The position numbers and the translations under genes were made by a program. The notes beneath the pieces were generated by a model. The model searched no databases, was not told the origin of the DNA, and saw only the letters and a list, made by a program, of their open reading frames with translations. Shown piece by piece: positions 11,464-24,170 of a stretch of DNA of 64,000 bases. The stretch spans positions 6,085,762 to 6,149,761 of the forward strand of contig NC_079412.1 of NCBI RefSeq assembly GCF_026213295.1. The letters run 5' to 3'. The stretch is from Gadus chalcogrammus (lineage: Eukaryota > Chordata > Actinopteri > Gadiformes > Gadidae). How positions within the stretch are numbered: the stretch's first letter is position 1; every line of letters begins with the position of its first letter.

Positions 11464-13739
11464 GAATGGATAGATACAAGTTACTGCAACTTTAACATTA
11501 GTAACCACGTAGATGGCAAATATAATTTTTTTTATGTTGTATATATGATCATTTGAAATATATGAAAATGCCTTCACAATAAATCTGCCAGTTTGCACGT
11601 TGACCTCATTGTCATTGTATCCTTTTAATCTCGAGTTATAAGCTAGAGTTATTAACGAATTATGGTGCTCAATGTATAATAATTTATAGAAAAGTAGTTG
11701 GCCGATAATCCTATAAGGTTTTCATAATATAAAGTATCGTGAAGGTATGGGTTTAGGTATCGGTATCGAAATTTTTCAAACGATACCCAACCCTAGTCAT
11801 GCTTGTGTTTTTGTTATTTGTACCTTTTATTCCTGGTGGGGGCCTCTTGGACCAGATCAATATTGTAAATAAGAAACTGTTCTTAATGTTTTATCTGGAA
11901 AAATAAAGTTTAAATAAAATAAATAAAAAGTAAAGTTAGCGGCATTGTTACCGATGGAGCACCCGCTATGGCTGGGGAACACAGGGGCTTATCAAAACTG
12001 ATACACACCAGACAATGCTGGAAACACACCAGACACGCCATGTGAAGTTATTTAAACCGATTATTGTTATTTATATCCAAGATTATTTAATCCAACCCGA
12101 TCTAAGCTCTATCATGCACCCAAACACGGCAGCGTTTTGGGTTTCCTACCTCGGACTCCTAAATTCAGCGCAGCCAGTTTGATTGACTCTGTTGCACTGG
12201 ATGGACTCCTTGATCTGCTGCTGCTACTCTGTTCTGAAATTAATAGATTAAAAAATACAGATGAAAACATGATTGGACATTAAAATATACTAGGTTGACA
12301 GTTGTAAGACTCCCTATTTCTTTCCTTACCCATTTGTCGTCCTGACGCTGATTTTCTCCCTGACAAAGATGCACTTGACCCTGACACAGATGAACTTGAC
12401 CCTGCACTCACTCTGGACTCATGTGTCTGCTGCTGCCCCTTTCTACATTGAATACAAATTTTAAAAATACAGACGAAAACATGATTGAATGTCATTATAT
12501 TATAATGCACTACAAACATTTTAACTTGATGAATTTGGGCAGCCACTCACCTATTTTTCCGTGTGTATTTGGCATCCCCTTTTGCTGCCTTCAGTAGTCC
12601 ATGCTGTCCCTCGATGAACGCTATAAACGCATGATAGTTTAAAGTTTAGTCTTACTTGAAGTTCTGCTTTGACCAACCCCACTGACATCCTGTTTCTTTT
12701 GTCTGACCAGACATCCTCCATGTGGCTAAACACACGCTCAGTATAGGCGTTACTGACAGATACAGAGAAAACAAAAGACACCACTTTGAGCAGTTTGGTT
12801 GCAGTTTGCGCCTTCTTGAAAAAATACACCCATTTCTTGTCTGGTGCCAGGTTTTCTGGGATGAATTCAAAGACACTGTTCAGTACAGTGTAGTCCTGGT
12901 ACAGTTTGTGTTCATCTATGTCCATAGCTAGTTTGTTGACCAATCCCTTGAGTGCATCCCACTCCATTGGACCGCTTAGACGCAGACAGCTCGTGTGAGA
13001 TAAAACTGGATCATCAAAATCAAAGTTAGCCTCAAGGTACAGAATGGCCTTTTCAAAGAAGCAGTCAATCAGTGTTGCAAACTTTGATTGTTCTGTTGCA
13101 CTCAGTTTTCGGGTTGCTTGCTTTGTTTTATGACCATAGAACCTGTCTGCACGGCGCAAGTTTAGTTGGCTGCGCAGTCGACTCATGACTTCCAGAATGT
13201 CAAGTAGAGTAGCATGCTGCTATCCATTTGGATGTACGAAGTGGTGAAGTCGCAAATCTCCCAGCCATCTTGTGGCATTGCGCTGAGGCACGCCCCCTTT
13301 TGGTCATAGCATCTCGTCGCTTTCAAAGTAGAGCGAGCAGAGCTGTACAACTCGTCAAGCAGTCAATGGTAGGTTGCGTATTTTCTTGTTGGTGGTTATA
13401 ATGTTGATTTAAATCCTCTTACATACTTAATTTCATTGCTGCTTTAATCCGGTGACCAATTTATGCATTGCACGGTCTTGCTTTGCGTGCAATTCAATGT
13501 AAAGTTCTGTTTTCAAGCATGTTTGCTAAATAGGCTATGTTGCTAATGATGACTAGCCCGCTACTACCCCTCGTGGCTCGACAGAAACACGACAGCACTT
13601 GTTGAAATTAAAATTGGCGAAAATGGCAAAATATTATTGCAATGTAAAAGGCTTGCAATGTTAATGTTTCTGTAAAAGCTGGCAACCATTATACACTGGA
13701 TTTTTTTTTTTTTCCAAAATAGTTTTCCTCAACCAGAGC

Positions 13740-14775
13740 ATGAATGCATTTCTGGACAAGGACAGGACCATGTCATTTATTGGTAATCTGTACCAGCTGG
13801 ACCACAGACCAGGACAGTACTATGTGGACGAGGGCCTCATGGTGGCTGCCACCATACACACAATGGATTGCACTTGCACGGTCGAATTATTAAGAAGCAT
13901 GACACTGTAGACATAAGTGTACTTCAACCGTCATTTATCCCTGTACTGTGCTGTTTCTTTTTTTTTTTTAGGATTCAGATACCTGCAATATCCATCCGAA
14001 TCCACCAAGGCGGTTGAACGAGGTGATTGATAAAGCTCAAACCCTCTTCCTCATCCACCTGATGGGCATTCATCTTGCGGTAGAGGGCGAGGGACCAGCA
14101 AAGACCTTTGATGAATTCAACCGGAGGATGAGGTTGGGGAAGAAAACAAAAAAACTGCTGTGGGAAGAGATGGCTGCAAAGCTTTCCACACAGTTTGGGG
14201 AAGACTTCCACCCAAACAAGGTGGCGCGGAAGGGGTTGACACTGGTGCAGGGCTACAAAAAGGTCAAAGACCACAATGCTTCCACTGGAAGGGGACCTGG
14301 CCGCTTCCAGTTCTTTAAGGAGATGGAAGAACTGCTGGGGGGGCATCATGATGTTGACCCACCTGTCCTTGCGGGCGATGGACATGGTGTGGTGGTACGT
14401 CGACCGGACGCACTGAGTCGGTCGAACAGTGCCCCCACACCATTGTCAGAGGACAGGGCTCCCCCAGCTGTGCCTACCACCAGCACAGCATCTTCAACCC
14501 CACTCACAAGAGCTCCCTCACCAGTGTGGTCCACGAGCTCCTCTTCCCCGTCTCCTAATGCTTCGAGTTCAACTCCAGTGCCCAATAAGACACCGAGGCC
14601 ACGGAAGCGTCCAACGAAGCAGGATGAGCTGGTGGCCTACCTGCAGTCGTCTGATCAGGAGAGGGCTGATGCTGTGAAGCGGCAGGAGGACTTCATGAAG
14701 GAAACCCTGCGGGAGATGTGGGAAGATCGGCGGGAGCTCCTCACGCAGTTTACAAGGATGGTGGACAAGATGTGA
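13740..14775 (+). CDS. Harbinger Myb/SANT-like DNA-binding protein (two exons)
   Basis: Exon 1 (13740-13880) starts MNAFLDKDRTMSFIGNLYQL. The proposed donor after 13880 is weak (GTCGAA) but keeps phase 0. Exon 2 starts at 13972 after a long T tract and AG. The joined product would be about 314 residues. A trihelix/Myb-like domain covers about residues 60-155 (KTKKLLWEEMAAKL, then VQGYKKVKDHNASTGRG and FFKEMEELLG). A Ser/Pro/Thr-rich linker leads to a basic KTPRPRKRPTKQDE segment and a C-terminal helix (ADAVKRQEDFMKETLREMWED). In Harbingers this partner binds the ends and carries the transposase to the nucleus. The exon 1 boundary is an inference. Confidence 0.75.
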
Positions 14776-15335
14776 GGCGATCATCCTGTCCATTAAAGTT
14801 CAATGCTTTTGAAGCATTTAAGTTCAATGCTTTAAGCGTTTAAGTTCCAAGTTCATTCAAGTTAAATTAACCTTTGTTTTGCACTATTTTGTTCACTTTA
14901 TTATTTATTTGCATTTATTTTATACAAACAATTTGCCCTTTATTAACAAGAGTTGTATTATTACAAGAGTTGTATTATTGGAATAACTTTGTTTTGTCCA
15001 ACTTGCCTTTTTATACCCTATAGTAAAACAAAATATATTTATAAACTCGACCATGCCTGTGTGTGTTTGAATTTCACCCGAGACATTTTCACACATTGAC
15101 TTAACTGTTTTTATCTGGTTCTACAATGTGATTACTATTCTACCCAAGCCTTTCCATTTCCCCCATTATATAAATTGGTTTACAAATGAAGAAGCATAAC
15201 TTTTAAGGTTTAACACTTTTATTCCAAAACACAGGAATAGTGAACGTAATAGATGAATCAACGTAATGAATAATGAACATAATAGAAGTCAGAAATAGTC
15301 TTTTGTTTTGCCAAGAATTGCCTGAACACTTCTTC
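14776..15335. other. Intergenic AT-rich spacer of the Harbinger
   Basis: The stretch between the two convergent stop codons holds a short direct repeat (AAGTTCAATGCTTT twice near 14798-14835) and a TTACAAGAGTTGTATTATT duplication near 14944-14980. It would carry both 3' ends. No further gene is seen. Confidence 0.6.
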
Positions 15336-16825
15336 CTACTGGTTGGCATCATCCTCTCTTGGACATCCATCTGGGTGTTCATCACATCCTATCGAGGCAC
15401 CTTGGGCAAAGTTGTGAAGATAACATGCAGCCAAGATGATCTTCGCAATAGTGACAGTGCATGTGTTCAGCAAGTCTCTAATGCGCCTCCACTTGCATTT
15501 CATTCTCCCAAATGCCTGCTCAATGATGAATCTTCCCCGGCTGATGTCGGTGTTGCGACGAAGGTCTGCATCAGTAAGAGCCCCGTTGTCACGCCGGGGG
15601 GAGATGATGAAGGGAAAATCCTGACCGATGTATGCACTATCCCCCAGCAGACGGTACTCCCCCATCCTCTCCTGCCATTCTTGGAAAACCCAGGAGGACT
15701 GCAGCAGCCGGGCATCATGCACTTTGCCAGGCATTCCCGTGAAGACATTGATGAATCGGCCTTTAGCATCCACAATCCCCTGGAGGAGGACAGAGTAGAA
15801 GGACTTCCTGTTCATGTAGTCCACTCCTCTGACCCATGGACACTGTTTTCTAATGTGGCAGCCATCAATCGCTCCAATGACCCTCTCAAGGCCACATGTG
15901 CGTTGGAAGCTGGTGGCAGACACCCTCTTCTCACAGCCTTTAGGCCAAGAGACAAAAGCCCAGCCAAGGGTGGATATGATGGTTAGCACTTGGAGTATGG
16001 CGCGGTGTGCTGATGAAGATGAGACGTTAAACTTGTCTGATATCTCCCGGAAGCAGTTCTGGTTGCCTATGTACCACAGGAACATGAGTACCTTCTTGGC
16101 AATAGGCAGGGGGGGCAGCCCATGATTGTGGTCACTTTGCAGGCCACCCTCCTGTAGGTACCCTTTAAGGACCTCAAACTGGGTTTTTGATATTCTGAAA
16201 TGCCGGGCAAATGTGTGGTCATCCATGTCTAGCATTATCTGCCACTCTGTGCCAGACTTCCGGATAATGTTCACTCTGGGCCGCAGCACAGACAGAGCCT
16301 CAACCACAGCCCTGTGTGAGGAAGAGAGAAAACTGTTATCAATATAGATAACAATAATTAATTCACAATCATTTTCAGTTTTGTGTTTCTATTGCATTAC
16401 ATCATTAACTGCAAATCCACATAAACTAAAGAAAAAGTCAAGATATGGGTGTTCATTGTATTGTCATGTAGATGCCAGGTTACATTCACGTTCGCCAAAC
16501 GTTATCTTAAGCTTCTAAAATGCATTTATTCTGAAGTTGATTATAGAAATACCGAGCAACACTTCGGTATCACAACAGTCAACGTCGCTATTGTTTTTAG
16601 CACACCGGCAGCTAGTTTGCTAGCCTTCGAGCGTTTTATAACGCTGCAAAAACGTCTATACACGGCCTATATACAACATACTGAAATGAGGACATACCGT
16701 TTGCGTTTACTTCTATCTTCTTCCACGAGATTCTGGAACTGTTTCAGGAAAATAACAGCCATGAATTCCTGTTCTAGGAAAGTGTCCAGTGTGATCGACA
16801 AAACTGCTCTCCTTTTGGCGTCCAT
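15336..16825 (-). CDS. Harbinger transposase, HARBI1-like (two exons)
   Basis: Exon 1 is complement 16698-16825 and exon 2 complement 15336-16311. The intron has a GTATGT donor and a CACACAG acceptor, and the splice keeps the frame (KRKR then AVVEAL). The start MDAKRRAVLSI is preferred over the ATG at 16930, because that one lies in the terminal repeat. The product is about 367 residues, normal for HARBI1. The DDE nuclease residues are visible: Asp in GAIDGCHI, Asp in LLGDSAYIG and Glu in IIEQAFGRMKCKWR. No stop or frameshift is seen. It cuts and pastes the element at 3-bp targets. Confidence 0.9.
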
Positions 16826-18386
16826 TCTTTTCAAACTCGTCGGACACAAATGGCAAACTGGAAGGCTGGAGCAAGGGAAAGACGTCACGTTCTCGCTGAA
16901 GCTGGTCGTTCGTACCAGCGTACCATCCAAATGGATAGCAGCATAGCACTCTCATTTTCCAACTTCAGAATGGCGCAGTGAAACTCTTGCATGATATTGT
17001 GAAGGAACAGCAGGACACATTCAAACACTGTCACCTCATCCTCATCGCTGCTTTCGGTGGCAGCATCAGCAGCACTTTTGCACATAACCCTCCAAATAAT
17101 GTCAGGACAGTCAAAAAGTAGCACTTCAAGGCAGGCCAACACTCCAAGATCCGCTGAATTGCAGGCAACAGAGATAGCCAACGGGTTGGAACATGCCTAA
17201 GTATTTCTTTATACTGTTCTGAAGTAAACTCGCAAAACTCCTTCAGAGAATCTGCTCTTTTGGCTGAGCATGAGAATTCGCTGTGGATTTTTAAGACAAT
17301 AGCTTCAGCATCATAACCTGTAGCACTGAAAATTCTGTTTGCGTTTTTCAGGGTGTTGTGGATCAAGTGACATTTGCAATTTCCCTTCATGATGTGTGGA
17401 TTGACTTCTTTCAGTTTTTGGAAAACTGAGTTATGCTTGCCAAAATTCACAAATGCTTTGTCAGCTCCATATGCGCTAATCTGATTTACACGCAGAGCAT
17501 TTTTTTCTGTGATGTCCACAATTTGCTCATAGATAGCACGGCTAGTTTCATGGGGGTCTTCATAAAATTCCAACAGCCCATATTGAACGCCCTGTTCTCC
17601 GTGGAAATACTGTACAGTATATGGATAAAATTTTGCGTTGCCCGAGTTTGATGCGTCAGAACACACAGAGAAATATGGTGCCTTTTGCAGTTCTGTGGCT
17701 AAATGCTCCTGGCTGTAAGGAGCTAGGACATTCTGAACTAAAGCCTCACTTTTTGTTCTTCCACATGACATTTTTGTGGCAATAGAAGAATCATTAAAGA
17801 TCTTCGCACTTACTTTATTGCCGCAATCCGTTGATAAGTAGCTGTGGCCGTGTTTCACTCCATGGTAAACACTGCAAAGCTCTGCCGCTGCAATCTTGTC
17901 TTCTTCTGGTGAAGCTTTTTTGGTCATAAAAGTTGCAATGGCTGCGTGTTTTTGTTTGTTTGAGAGCACAACTTGATGTTTTTATGTTTTTGCATGGATT
18001 TCCAATGCGTTTTCCCCTTCATATTTTACTGAGATTTTTCGCCGGACACAAAACGCACGTGGCTGAAAAATGGTCTCCCTGGATCGGCCGTACCCATTTG
18101 AACTCAGAAAGTTTCGCCCAGTCAGGATTGTAACTTGTAAATCTTTTTTTTCTTACTGGTGGCTTGGATGTTTTATTTGCTCCATCTCCTTCCTCATCAG
18201 TCTCTCCTCCCATTTCAAATGAAGACGCAGTGCTTGACTCCACTCACACTGAGTAACTTTCTTCCCCTTTAATACATTTACGTTTGAAATTGTGTTCCCG
18301 CTCTGTCTGAGGAGCGCAAGAATGGGGGCGTCACGGATGAAAACGGGGACAATTTTAAGAGCCATAGAAGCACAGGAACCGTATTG

Positions 18387-18583
18387 GGCCCCGTCCACAC
18401 GAAGCCGATTTCATGGCGAAACCGCAAAAGTCTTGTACGTCATCGCCCCACCCCTCGACCCTCTAGCCAATGACTGTTAAGCCCAAGGAGTCTTACCCTG
18501 GAATGTGTACTACAGCGTTTCTACAGATCTACCCGGTTTCGCTTGACGGTTTTGCCCATTTCGGCTTCGTGTGGACGGGGCTT
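18387..18583. mobile_element. Short MITE with GCCCCGTCCACACG inverted ends
   Basis: The ends GCCCCGTCCACACGAAGCCG and its reverse complement (CGGCTTCGTGTGGACGGGGC) enclose about 197 bases without coding potential. A second inner inverted match (GGCGAAACCG / CGGTTTTGCC) is present. No clear target duplication is seen, so the superfamily is uncertain; the ends look hAT-like. Confidence 0.7.
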
Positions 18584-18737
18584 TACTACAGAACGAAAGT
18601 AATCAAATGAGGTGTTGGCATTTTCCCCCAAAAAACGGGACAAATTGTGTCCCGGGAGATATTTATTGTTTCCCAGGACAGCTGGTGAAAAAAGAGAACA
18701 ATTCTGGGAAAAACGGGACGGGTGGCAACACTAGTGA

Positions 18738-19806
18738 CACACAATGATGAGGTCCGGTATACGATACTTGCGCAAAAGTTCTCTGCCATGGCAGAACAAG
18801 GGGATAGTTGTAGTAGCATGGAGGATTTGGCACAGGGTGGAAGGGATTGGGAGTTAAGAAGGAAACATAAAGCAAAGCGAGTTAAGGTAGTGAAAGAAAG
18901 TGAGGAGAAATTGAAGGTCATTGTGTGGTTTGAATGGGGCCAGGAGTAAAGAATTTGGAACCATTAAAACTGACAAAAGTAATTAAGAATCAGCTTGGGT
19001 CAAGTATGCGAGAATATTTAATGATGGAAATTTACTAATTGGATGTAACTCTAAAGAGCAGGTTGAGAAAGCATTAAAGATGCAACATGTTGGGAAAATA
19101 GTGGTGGTAAAAGTGGTGAAAGTGGGTGAGCAAGGAAGTAAAGGAGTGATATATGGGATTCCTAATGGGAATTTATATGAAGGAGCTGGTTAAAAATGTG
19201 AAAATTAAGTGTGATGCTGTACAGGGTGCAACGCGGTTAACTAAGGGGTTTGATAAGATAGAAACTGAGTCAGTTTTGGTTCAAGTTAGTTCAAAAGAGT
19301 TGCCTGCAGAGCTTTACTTTGGCTTTATGAGATACAGAGTAAGAGAGTTCATCTATAAACCGGTAAGATGCTATGCCAGAAATTTGGTCATATAGCTAAG
19401 CTATGTAAAGGAACTAAAAGGTGTGCTAAATGTGGTGGGGAGCATGACTACGGGGAGTGGGATGAGGTAAGACCTAAATGTTGTAATTGTGGAGGGGGAC
19501 ACAGTGCAGCCTACTGGGGGTGTGAATTAATGACAAGGGAGACAGAAATTCAAAGTGTGAAAAGGAAGGATAAAGTTCCTTATACAGAAGCAGTTAAAAG
19601 TGCTGAGGAAGTAAAGTGGTAATGAAGGAAAGGATAGAAGGGAGTTAGCTAGAGGGAATGTGTGGGTACAGAGAAAAGAACAGTTCAGAGAGCGGGAGAA
19701 AAGGGAGTTGGAAGAAAAGAGAAATTTTGGTTATTTTCATTGCAGGGGTAATTTTGCAATGGAATGCAAGGAGCCGCTGAGACCTACTCTTACTAAGGAT
19801 GAATCA
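18738..19806 (+). pseudogene. Non-LTR retrotransposon ORF1 with CCHC zinc knuckles, frameshifted
   Basis: From MAEQGDSCSSMEDLAQ (18788) through several frames the region encodes a LINE ORF1 nucleic-acid-binding protein. The clearest segment is a pair of zinc knuckles: CYARNLVI/CQKFGHIAKLC, CAKCGGEHDYGE and CCNCGGGHSAAYWGC (19365-19520). The block after it (KDKVPYTEAVK) is also typical. At least three frame changes and stops occur. The clade is probably I/Nimb-like. The ORF is cut at about 19806 by MITEs. Confidence 0.7.
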
Positions 19807-19810
19807 CTCA

Positions 19811-20180
19811 CGCCTCGTGCCCACTACCTCCGTCCGTTCACTGAGCCCCATTGACTTTGAATGGGGACGGACGCGCAATGCATTGTGGATCCGTCCGCTC
19901 CGTTGGAGCCTTCGGCTCCCTCAAAAAGTTGAAAAAATTTCAACTTTTTCGGCAGCGACGGATCCGTCATCCAATCAGATCGTGTATGTAAATTTAAGCA
20001 CTGTGACGCGACTCGGGCTCTGACGATACTGGAAAGCGGGTCATCTTGCCTCGCAAGAAGCGGGAAGAACCCGGCGAAGCGATTTGATTGGCTGACGGAT
20101 GCCTCTGCAAAGACTACTCCCCCATCCGTCAGCCACGCCTTCCCACGTCCGTTGACTGACGGTGCAGTGGGCACGAAGCG
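19811..20180. mobile_element. Harbinger-type MITE, copy 1
   Basis: The element begins CGCCTCGTGCCCACTACC and ends GTGCAGTGGGCACGAAGCG, imperfect inverted ends of about 24 bases. It is followed by TAA (20181-20183) and then directly by a second copy. It contains no coding region. A 3-bp TAA-like target fits PIF/Harbinger. Confidence 0.8.
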
Positions 20181-20183
20181 TAA

Positions 20184-20462
20184 CGCCTCGTGCCCACTAC
20201 CTCCGTCCGTTGACTGATCCCCATTGACTTTGAATGGGGATGGACGCGCAATGCATTGTGGATCCGTGCGCTGAAGGCTCCGTCAAAAAGTTGAAAAATG
20301 TTCAACTTTTTCGGCAGCGACGGATCCGTCATCCAATCAGAACACGTATGCAAATGTAAGCACTGTGACACTACTCGGGCTCTGACGACCCTGGAAACCA
20401 CCCACATCCGTCAGCCACGCCTTCTGACGTCCTTTGACTGACGGTGCAGTGGGCATGAGGTG
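20184..20462. mobile_element. Harbinger-type MITE, copy 2 (tandem, shorter)
   Basis: The same termini as copy 1 recur (CGCCTCGTGCCCACTACC ... GGGCATGAGGTG), bounded by TAA at 20181-20183 and 20463-20465. It is about 90 bases shorter, mostly through internal loss. The two copies are head-to-tail and share a single TAA. Confidence 0.8.
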
Positions 20463-20465
20463 TAA

Positions 20466-22073
<1,608 letters not shown>

Positions 22074-22099
22074 GAGAGAGAGAGAGAGAGAGATGGAGA

Positions 22100-22940
22100 C
22101 AGTCATGTTTCACTAGAGCTCCACTCAAAATTACAAATGACAGATGTTTTAACTTTTTATATTGAGATAAACTTAAAAATGACCAACTGAATGAAGCCCT
22201 TGAACACAGGAGCTAATGGAATAAAGACGGCCGATTGGAAAAAAAAAAGGAAAACCAAGAGGAGAGCCCGTCAAGCAGGATGCTAGCAGAAGCTAAATAA
22301 CCTCAAAACATTGAGACATAAACAGCGACACCAAAACAAAAAGGACAAACTATATGTATAAATCGTATTCTGACCTACAGAAGTCGTAACCCTTACCCTT
22401 TTTGAAAATAGGGCTGAAGCCCAAAAGTTAATTTAAGATTTGAAGGTCATTCAAGCTAAAGGCTACCATGCTACCTAAAATCGTGGCTGATGCAACATTA
22501 ACCCCCGATGACACACCTGCCAGCCCTGCCCCTCCCCAACCCCTGCCCCTCTCCCCACACATAGAATACAAGAATGTGTCAAAAAGCTCTCAGGCCAGAA
22601 AGGCTCACAGGGCCAACATTCTTAAGCAGCAGCCGGACACTCTGAGAACTGACCTCAGTGGGACTGGAGGAAAGGCTAGCATAAACAACCTGCTAATGTT
22701 CACGGAGAATACCGAAGCCTGGCATGAGGCCATATGTACCCACTACAGCCACCACAAGAAAAGGGGGATCTGTAGTGGGAGACAAATTGTAATCGAGGAG
22801 ACGGACAGCAACCCTCCATTCACCGTCAACATATACCACAATGGCACTGTCATGTTTCATGAGAGAGAGAGACGTAAATTGCATTAAATCAAGGAGGCAA
22901 TTAAAAGCACCCTGCTAACTATTATCCAATTAGCATATTT
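22100..22940 (+). pseudogene. 5' part of a fish LINE (ORF1-like piece)
   Basis: A frame at 22468-22887 encodes a Pro-rich start (PASPAPPQPLPLSPHIEYK) and a segment FTVNIYHNGTVMFHERERR. The pattern VNIY-x-NGTVM resembles the start of ORF proteins of fish LINEs. Upstream (22100-22467) looks like a 5' UTR. Assignment is tentative. Confidence 0.45.
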
Positions 22941-23659
22941 CAGCACATAAACACTTTAAATAACAGCCCATACCGCCGTTCAAGTCCCCCTATCATGATG
23001 GATGATGAAAAAGGGAAACGCAAGCGAAAGGCCAATTGGTCCCAGGACCAATTACTACTACTTGCCCAGTTAGTGCTGGAGCGGAGGGGGGTGATAAAGG
23101 GTAGATTTGGGGCTGGAGTGACCAGTAAGAAGAAGCGGGAGGCATGGGAAGAAATTTGCGTGAACATAAATGCTTCCTTCCCTGCTGTGTGTCGCTCTAC
23201 CGACGATTGCGTAAAACGTTGGTATGCCCTGCAATCACAGTGTAGGTTGGAGATTGCCGACTATAAAAGAGCTGTCGCGGCTACAGGTAAATCCATTATT
23301 AACATTGCTTGCATTCATTTGGGAAATGGATTTGCATGTCTTCAATTTACAATTAACAAAGGCTACAGTGATATGACACGTGAATAAAACTGAAATTGAA
23401 TTCGTTGGAGGAGGATCTGCACCAAAGCTGTTGTCCCCGGTCGCATCGGTGGTGTACGCCGTCCTAGGCTCGGACATAAGCATAACTGGCCTTGAGGGTG
23501 AAGCTGATCCTGCAGTCGAGTTGCTAAAGGCGATTGAGGGGTATGCATGCAATGATTGCAATAGGCTACATGAAAAATCTTTTCTGTTTAATATATACAG
23601 ACGAATTACAATGTGCAACTGGTCAACCCACTTCCCAAAAATGTGTTACAAATTATATA

Positions 23660-23940
23660 TATATATTCCTCATCCTCATCCTCATCCGCTTATCCGGGGT
23701 CGGGTCGCGGGGGGAGCAGCTCAAGCAGGGGACCCCAGACTTCCCTTTCCCGGGCCACATTGACCAGCTCTGACGGGGGGATCCCGAGGCGTTCCCAGGC
23801 CAGTGTTGAGATATAATCTCTCCACCTAGTCCTGGGTCTTCCCCGAGGTCTCCTCCCCACTGGACGTGCCTGAAACACCTCCCAAGGAAGGCCCCAGTGG
23901 GCATCCTTACCATATGCCCGAACCACATATATATATTCCC
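23660..23940 (-). mobile_element. Rex3-like RTE LINE 3' fragment
   Basis: On the minus strand the fragment encodes the end of an RTE-clade pol: GRRPRGRPRTRWRDYIS, LAWERLG and LLELLPPRPDPG. It ends in ATGAGGATGAGG-type repeats (23672-23690), as Rex3 does. An ATATATATAT motif on both sides (23655 and 23928) may be the target duplication. It interrupts the Harbinger partner gene. Confidence 0.85.
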
Positions 23941-23984
23941 CACAGGAGAAATGAAGATCAAAGTCCAGCTGCAGCTGCAGCATC

Positions 23985-24170
23985 ACATCAGACAGCTCTT
24001 CCTCTTCTCCCCCTCCTAGCCCTTCCTCTGCCAGCTCTTGCTCTTCCAGCTGCACCTCCTCTCACAGCTCTTCCTCTTCCAGCTGCACCTCCTCTCACAG
24101 CTCTTCCTCTTCCAGCTGCACCTCCTCTCACAGCTCTCCTCTCCCTGCTATTCCTCTTCCAACTCTCCCT
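23985..24170. repeat. Short tandem repeat of about 33 bp (CTCTTCCTCTTCCAGCTGCA)
   Basis: Three to four units containing CTCACAGCTCTTCCTCTTCC repeat between 24045 and 24145. They lie in what would be the low-complexity linker of the Myb-like protein. Confidence 0.75.

Larger units (their letters stand above)
9955..11795 (+). mobile_element. hAT transposon, 1,841 bp, internally deleted (8-bp TSD GTCATGCT)
   Basis: The ends TAGGGTTGGGTATCG and CGATACCCAACCCTA are perfect inverted repeats, flanked by GTCATGCT at 9947-9954 and 11796-11803. Eight-base duplications are typical of hATs. It carries only the first (BED finger) and last (dimerisation) parts of a ZBED-like transposase, so it depends on a relative for movement. 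Confidence 0.95.
8958..11934 (+). mobile_element. L2-type LINE, 5'-truncated, with an inserted hAT
   Basis: The LINE begins abruptly inside the reverse transcriptase and continues to about 9785, then a 3' UTR with a (TTA)n tract (9847-9869) up to 9954. After the hAT at 9955-11795 the 3' end resumes (11804-11934) and finishes in an AATAAAG/TAAATAAA tail. It interrupts the GTF2IRD2-like hAT between LPWS and KVSG codons; a short AGTAA match at both sides may be the target duplication. Confidence 0.85.
7024..12036 (+). pseudogene. GTF2IRD2/FAM200-type hAT transposase, interrupted
   Basis: The first block reads MAAVAKKRKADKEDRRF, then a zinc finger (CLICNQ, then KRHYQTTHA after a stop). The second block gives FTGSDRAEKVKQLK, KPFTEGEFVKDCV, ARNTVARRIE and LACDESTDASDTAQLLIF. 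The third block resumes in frame with KVSGIVTDGAPAMAGEHRG. This is the order known for GTF2IRD2-related hAT transposases. Stops and frame changes are present in blocks one and two, and the C-terminal dimerisation domain is missing. Confidence 0.8.
6909..12064 (+). mobile_element. GTF2IRD2-like hAT transposon, split into three parts
   Basis: The left end CAGGCATGTCCAAAGTCTGG begins a hAT. Three blocks (6909-7212, 8426-8957, 11936-12064) form one protein order: a BED-like zinc finger, an N-terminal helical region, the LACDEST catalytic start, then VTDGAPAMAG. The blocks are separated by a solo LTR (7213-8421) and by an L2 LINE with its own hAT passenger (8958-11934). No right terminal repeat is seen; the next hAT gene starts to be readable near 12110. 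Confidence 0.8.
13214..16944. mobile_element. PIF/Harbinger transposon, 3,731 bp, apparently intact
   Basis: The ends ATGCTGCTATCCATTTGGAT and its reverse complement bound the element, with a 3-bp duplication AGC at 13211-13213 and 16945-16947. Removing it and one AGC restores the hAT codons for Glu-Ser-Ala-Thr-Leu-Leu. Inside are two convergent genes, a Myb/SANT-like protein on the plus strand and a HARBI1-like transposase on the minus strand, both with open frames and plausible splice sites. Both proteins are needed for Harbinger movement in known systems. It is the best candidate for an autonomous element in this window. Confidence 0.9.
12119..18243 (-). pseudogene. hAT transposase gene (exons either side of the Harbinger)
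   Basis: The first exon (18243 to 18019) has a zinc-finger-like C-x2-C (CVLCPAKN). The main exon (17969 to about 16945) carries SDASN, YGADKAF, KCHLIHNTLK and HVPTRWLSL of the hAT core. It continues past the Harbinger as LLDILEVMSRLRSQL with the dimerisation block SNAYTERVFSHMEDVWSD (13186 to 12655). Ser-rich terminal exons follow (12450-12330 and 12237-12119). One frameshift is evident near 17110. Without it and the insertion the gene would be almost complete. The specific hAT group is not identified. Confidence 0.75.
12065..18733 (-). mobile_element. hAT transposon on the minus strand, split by a Harbinger
   Basis: A hAT gene reads leftward from 18243 to about 12119. The right (5') terminus is probably the CTAGTGTTGCCACCCGTCCC motif at 18714-18733 (minus sense), a common hAT start. 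No matching left terminus is found, so the element may be truncated where it meets the GTF2IRD2-like hAT. Within it lie a Harbinger (13214-16944) and a small MITE (about 18387-18583). Confidence 0.7.

Noticed and set aside
16826..16930. Upstream ATG of the Harbinger transposase at 16930
   Set aside because: It would place the first codons inside the terminal inverted repeat; the ATG at 16825 gives the usual family length.
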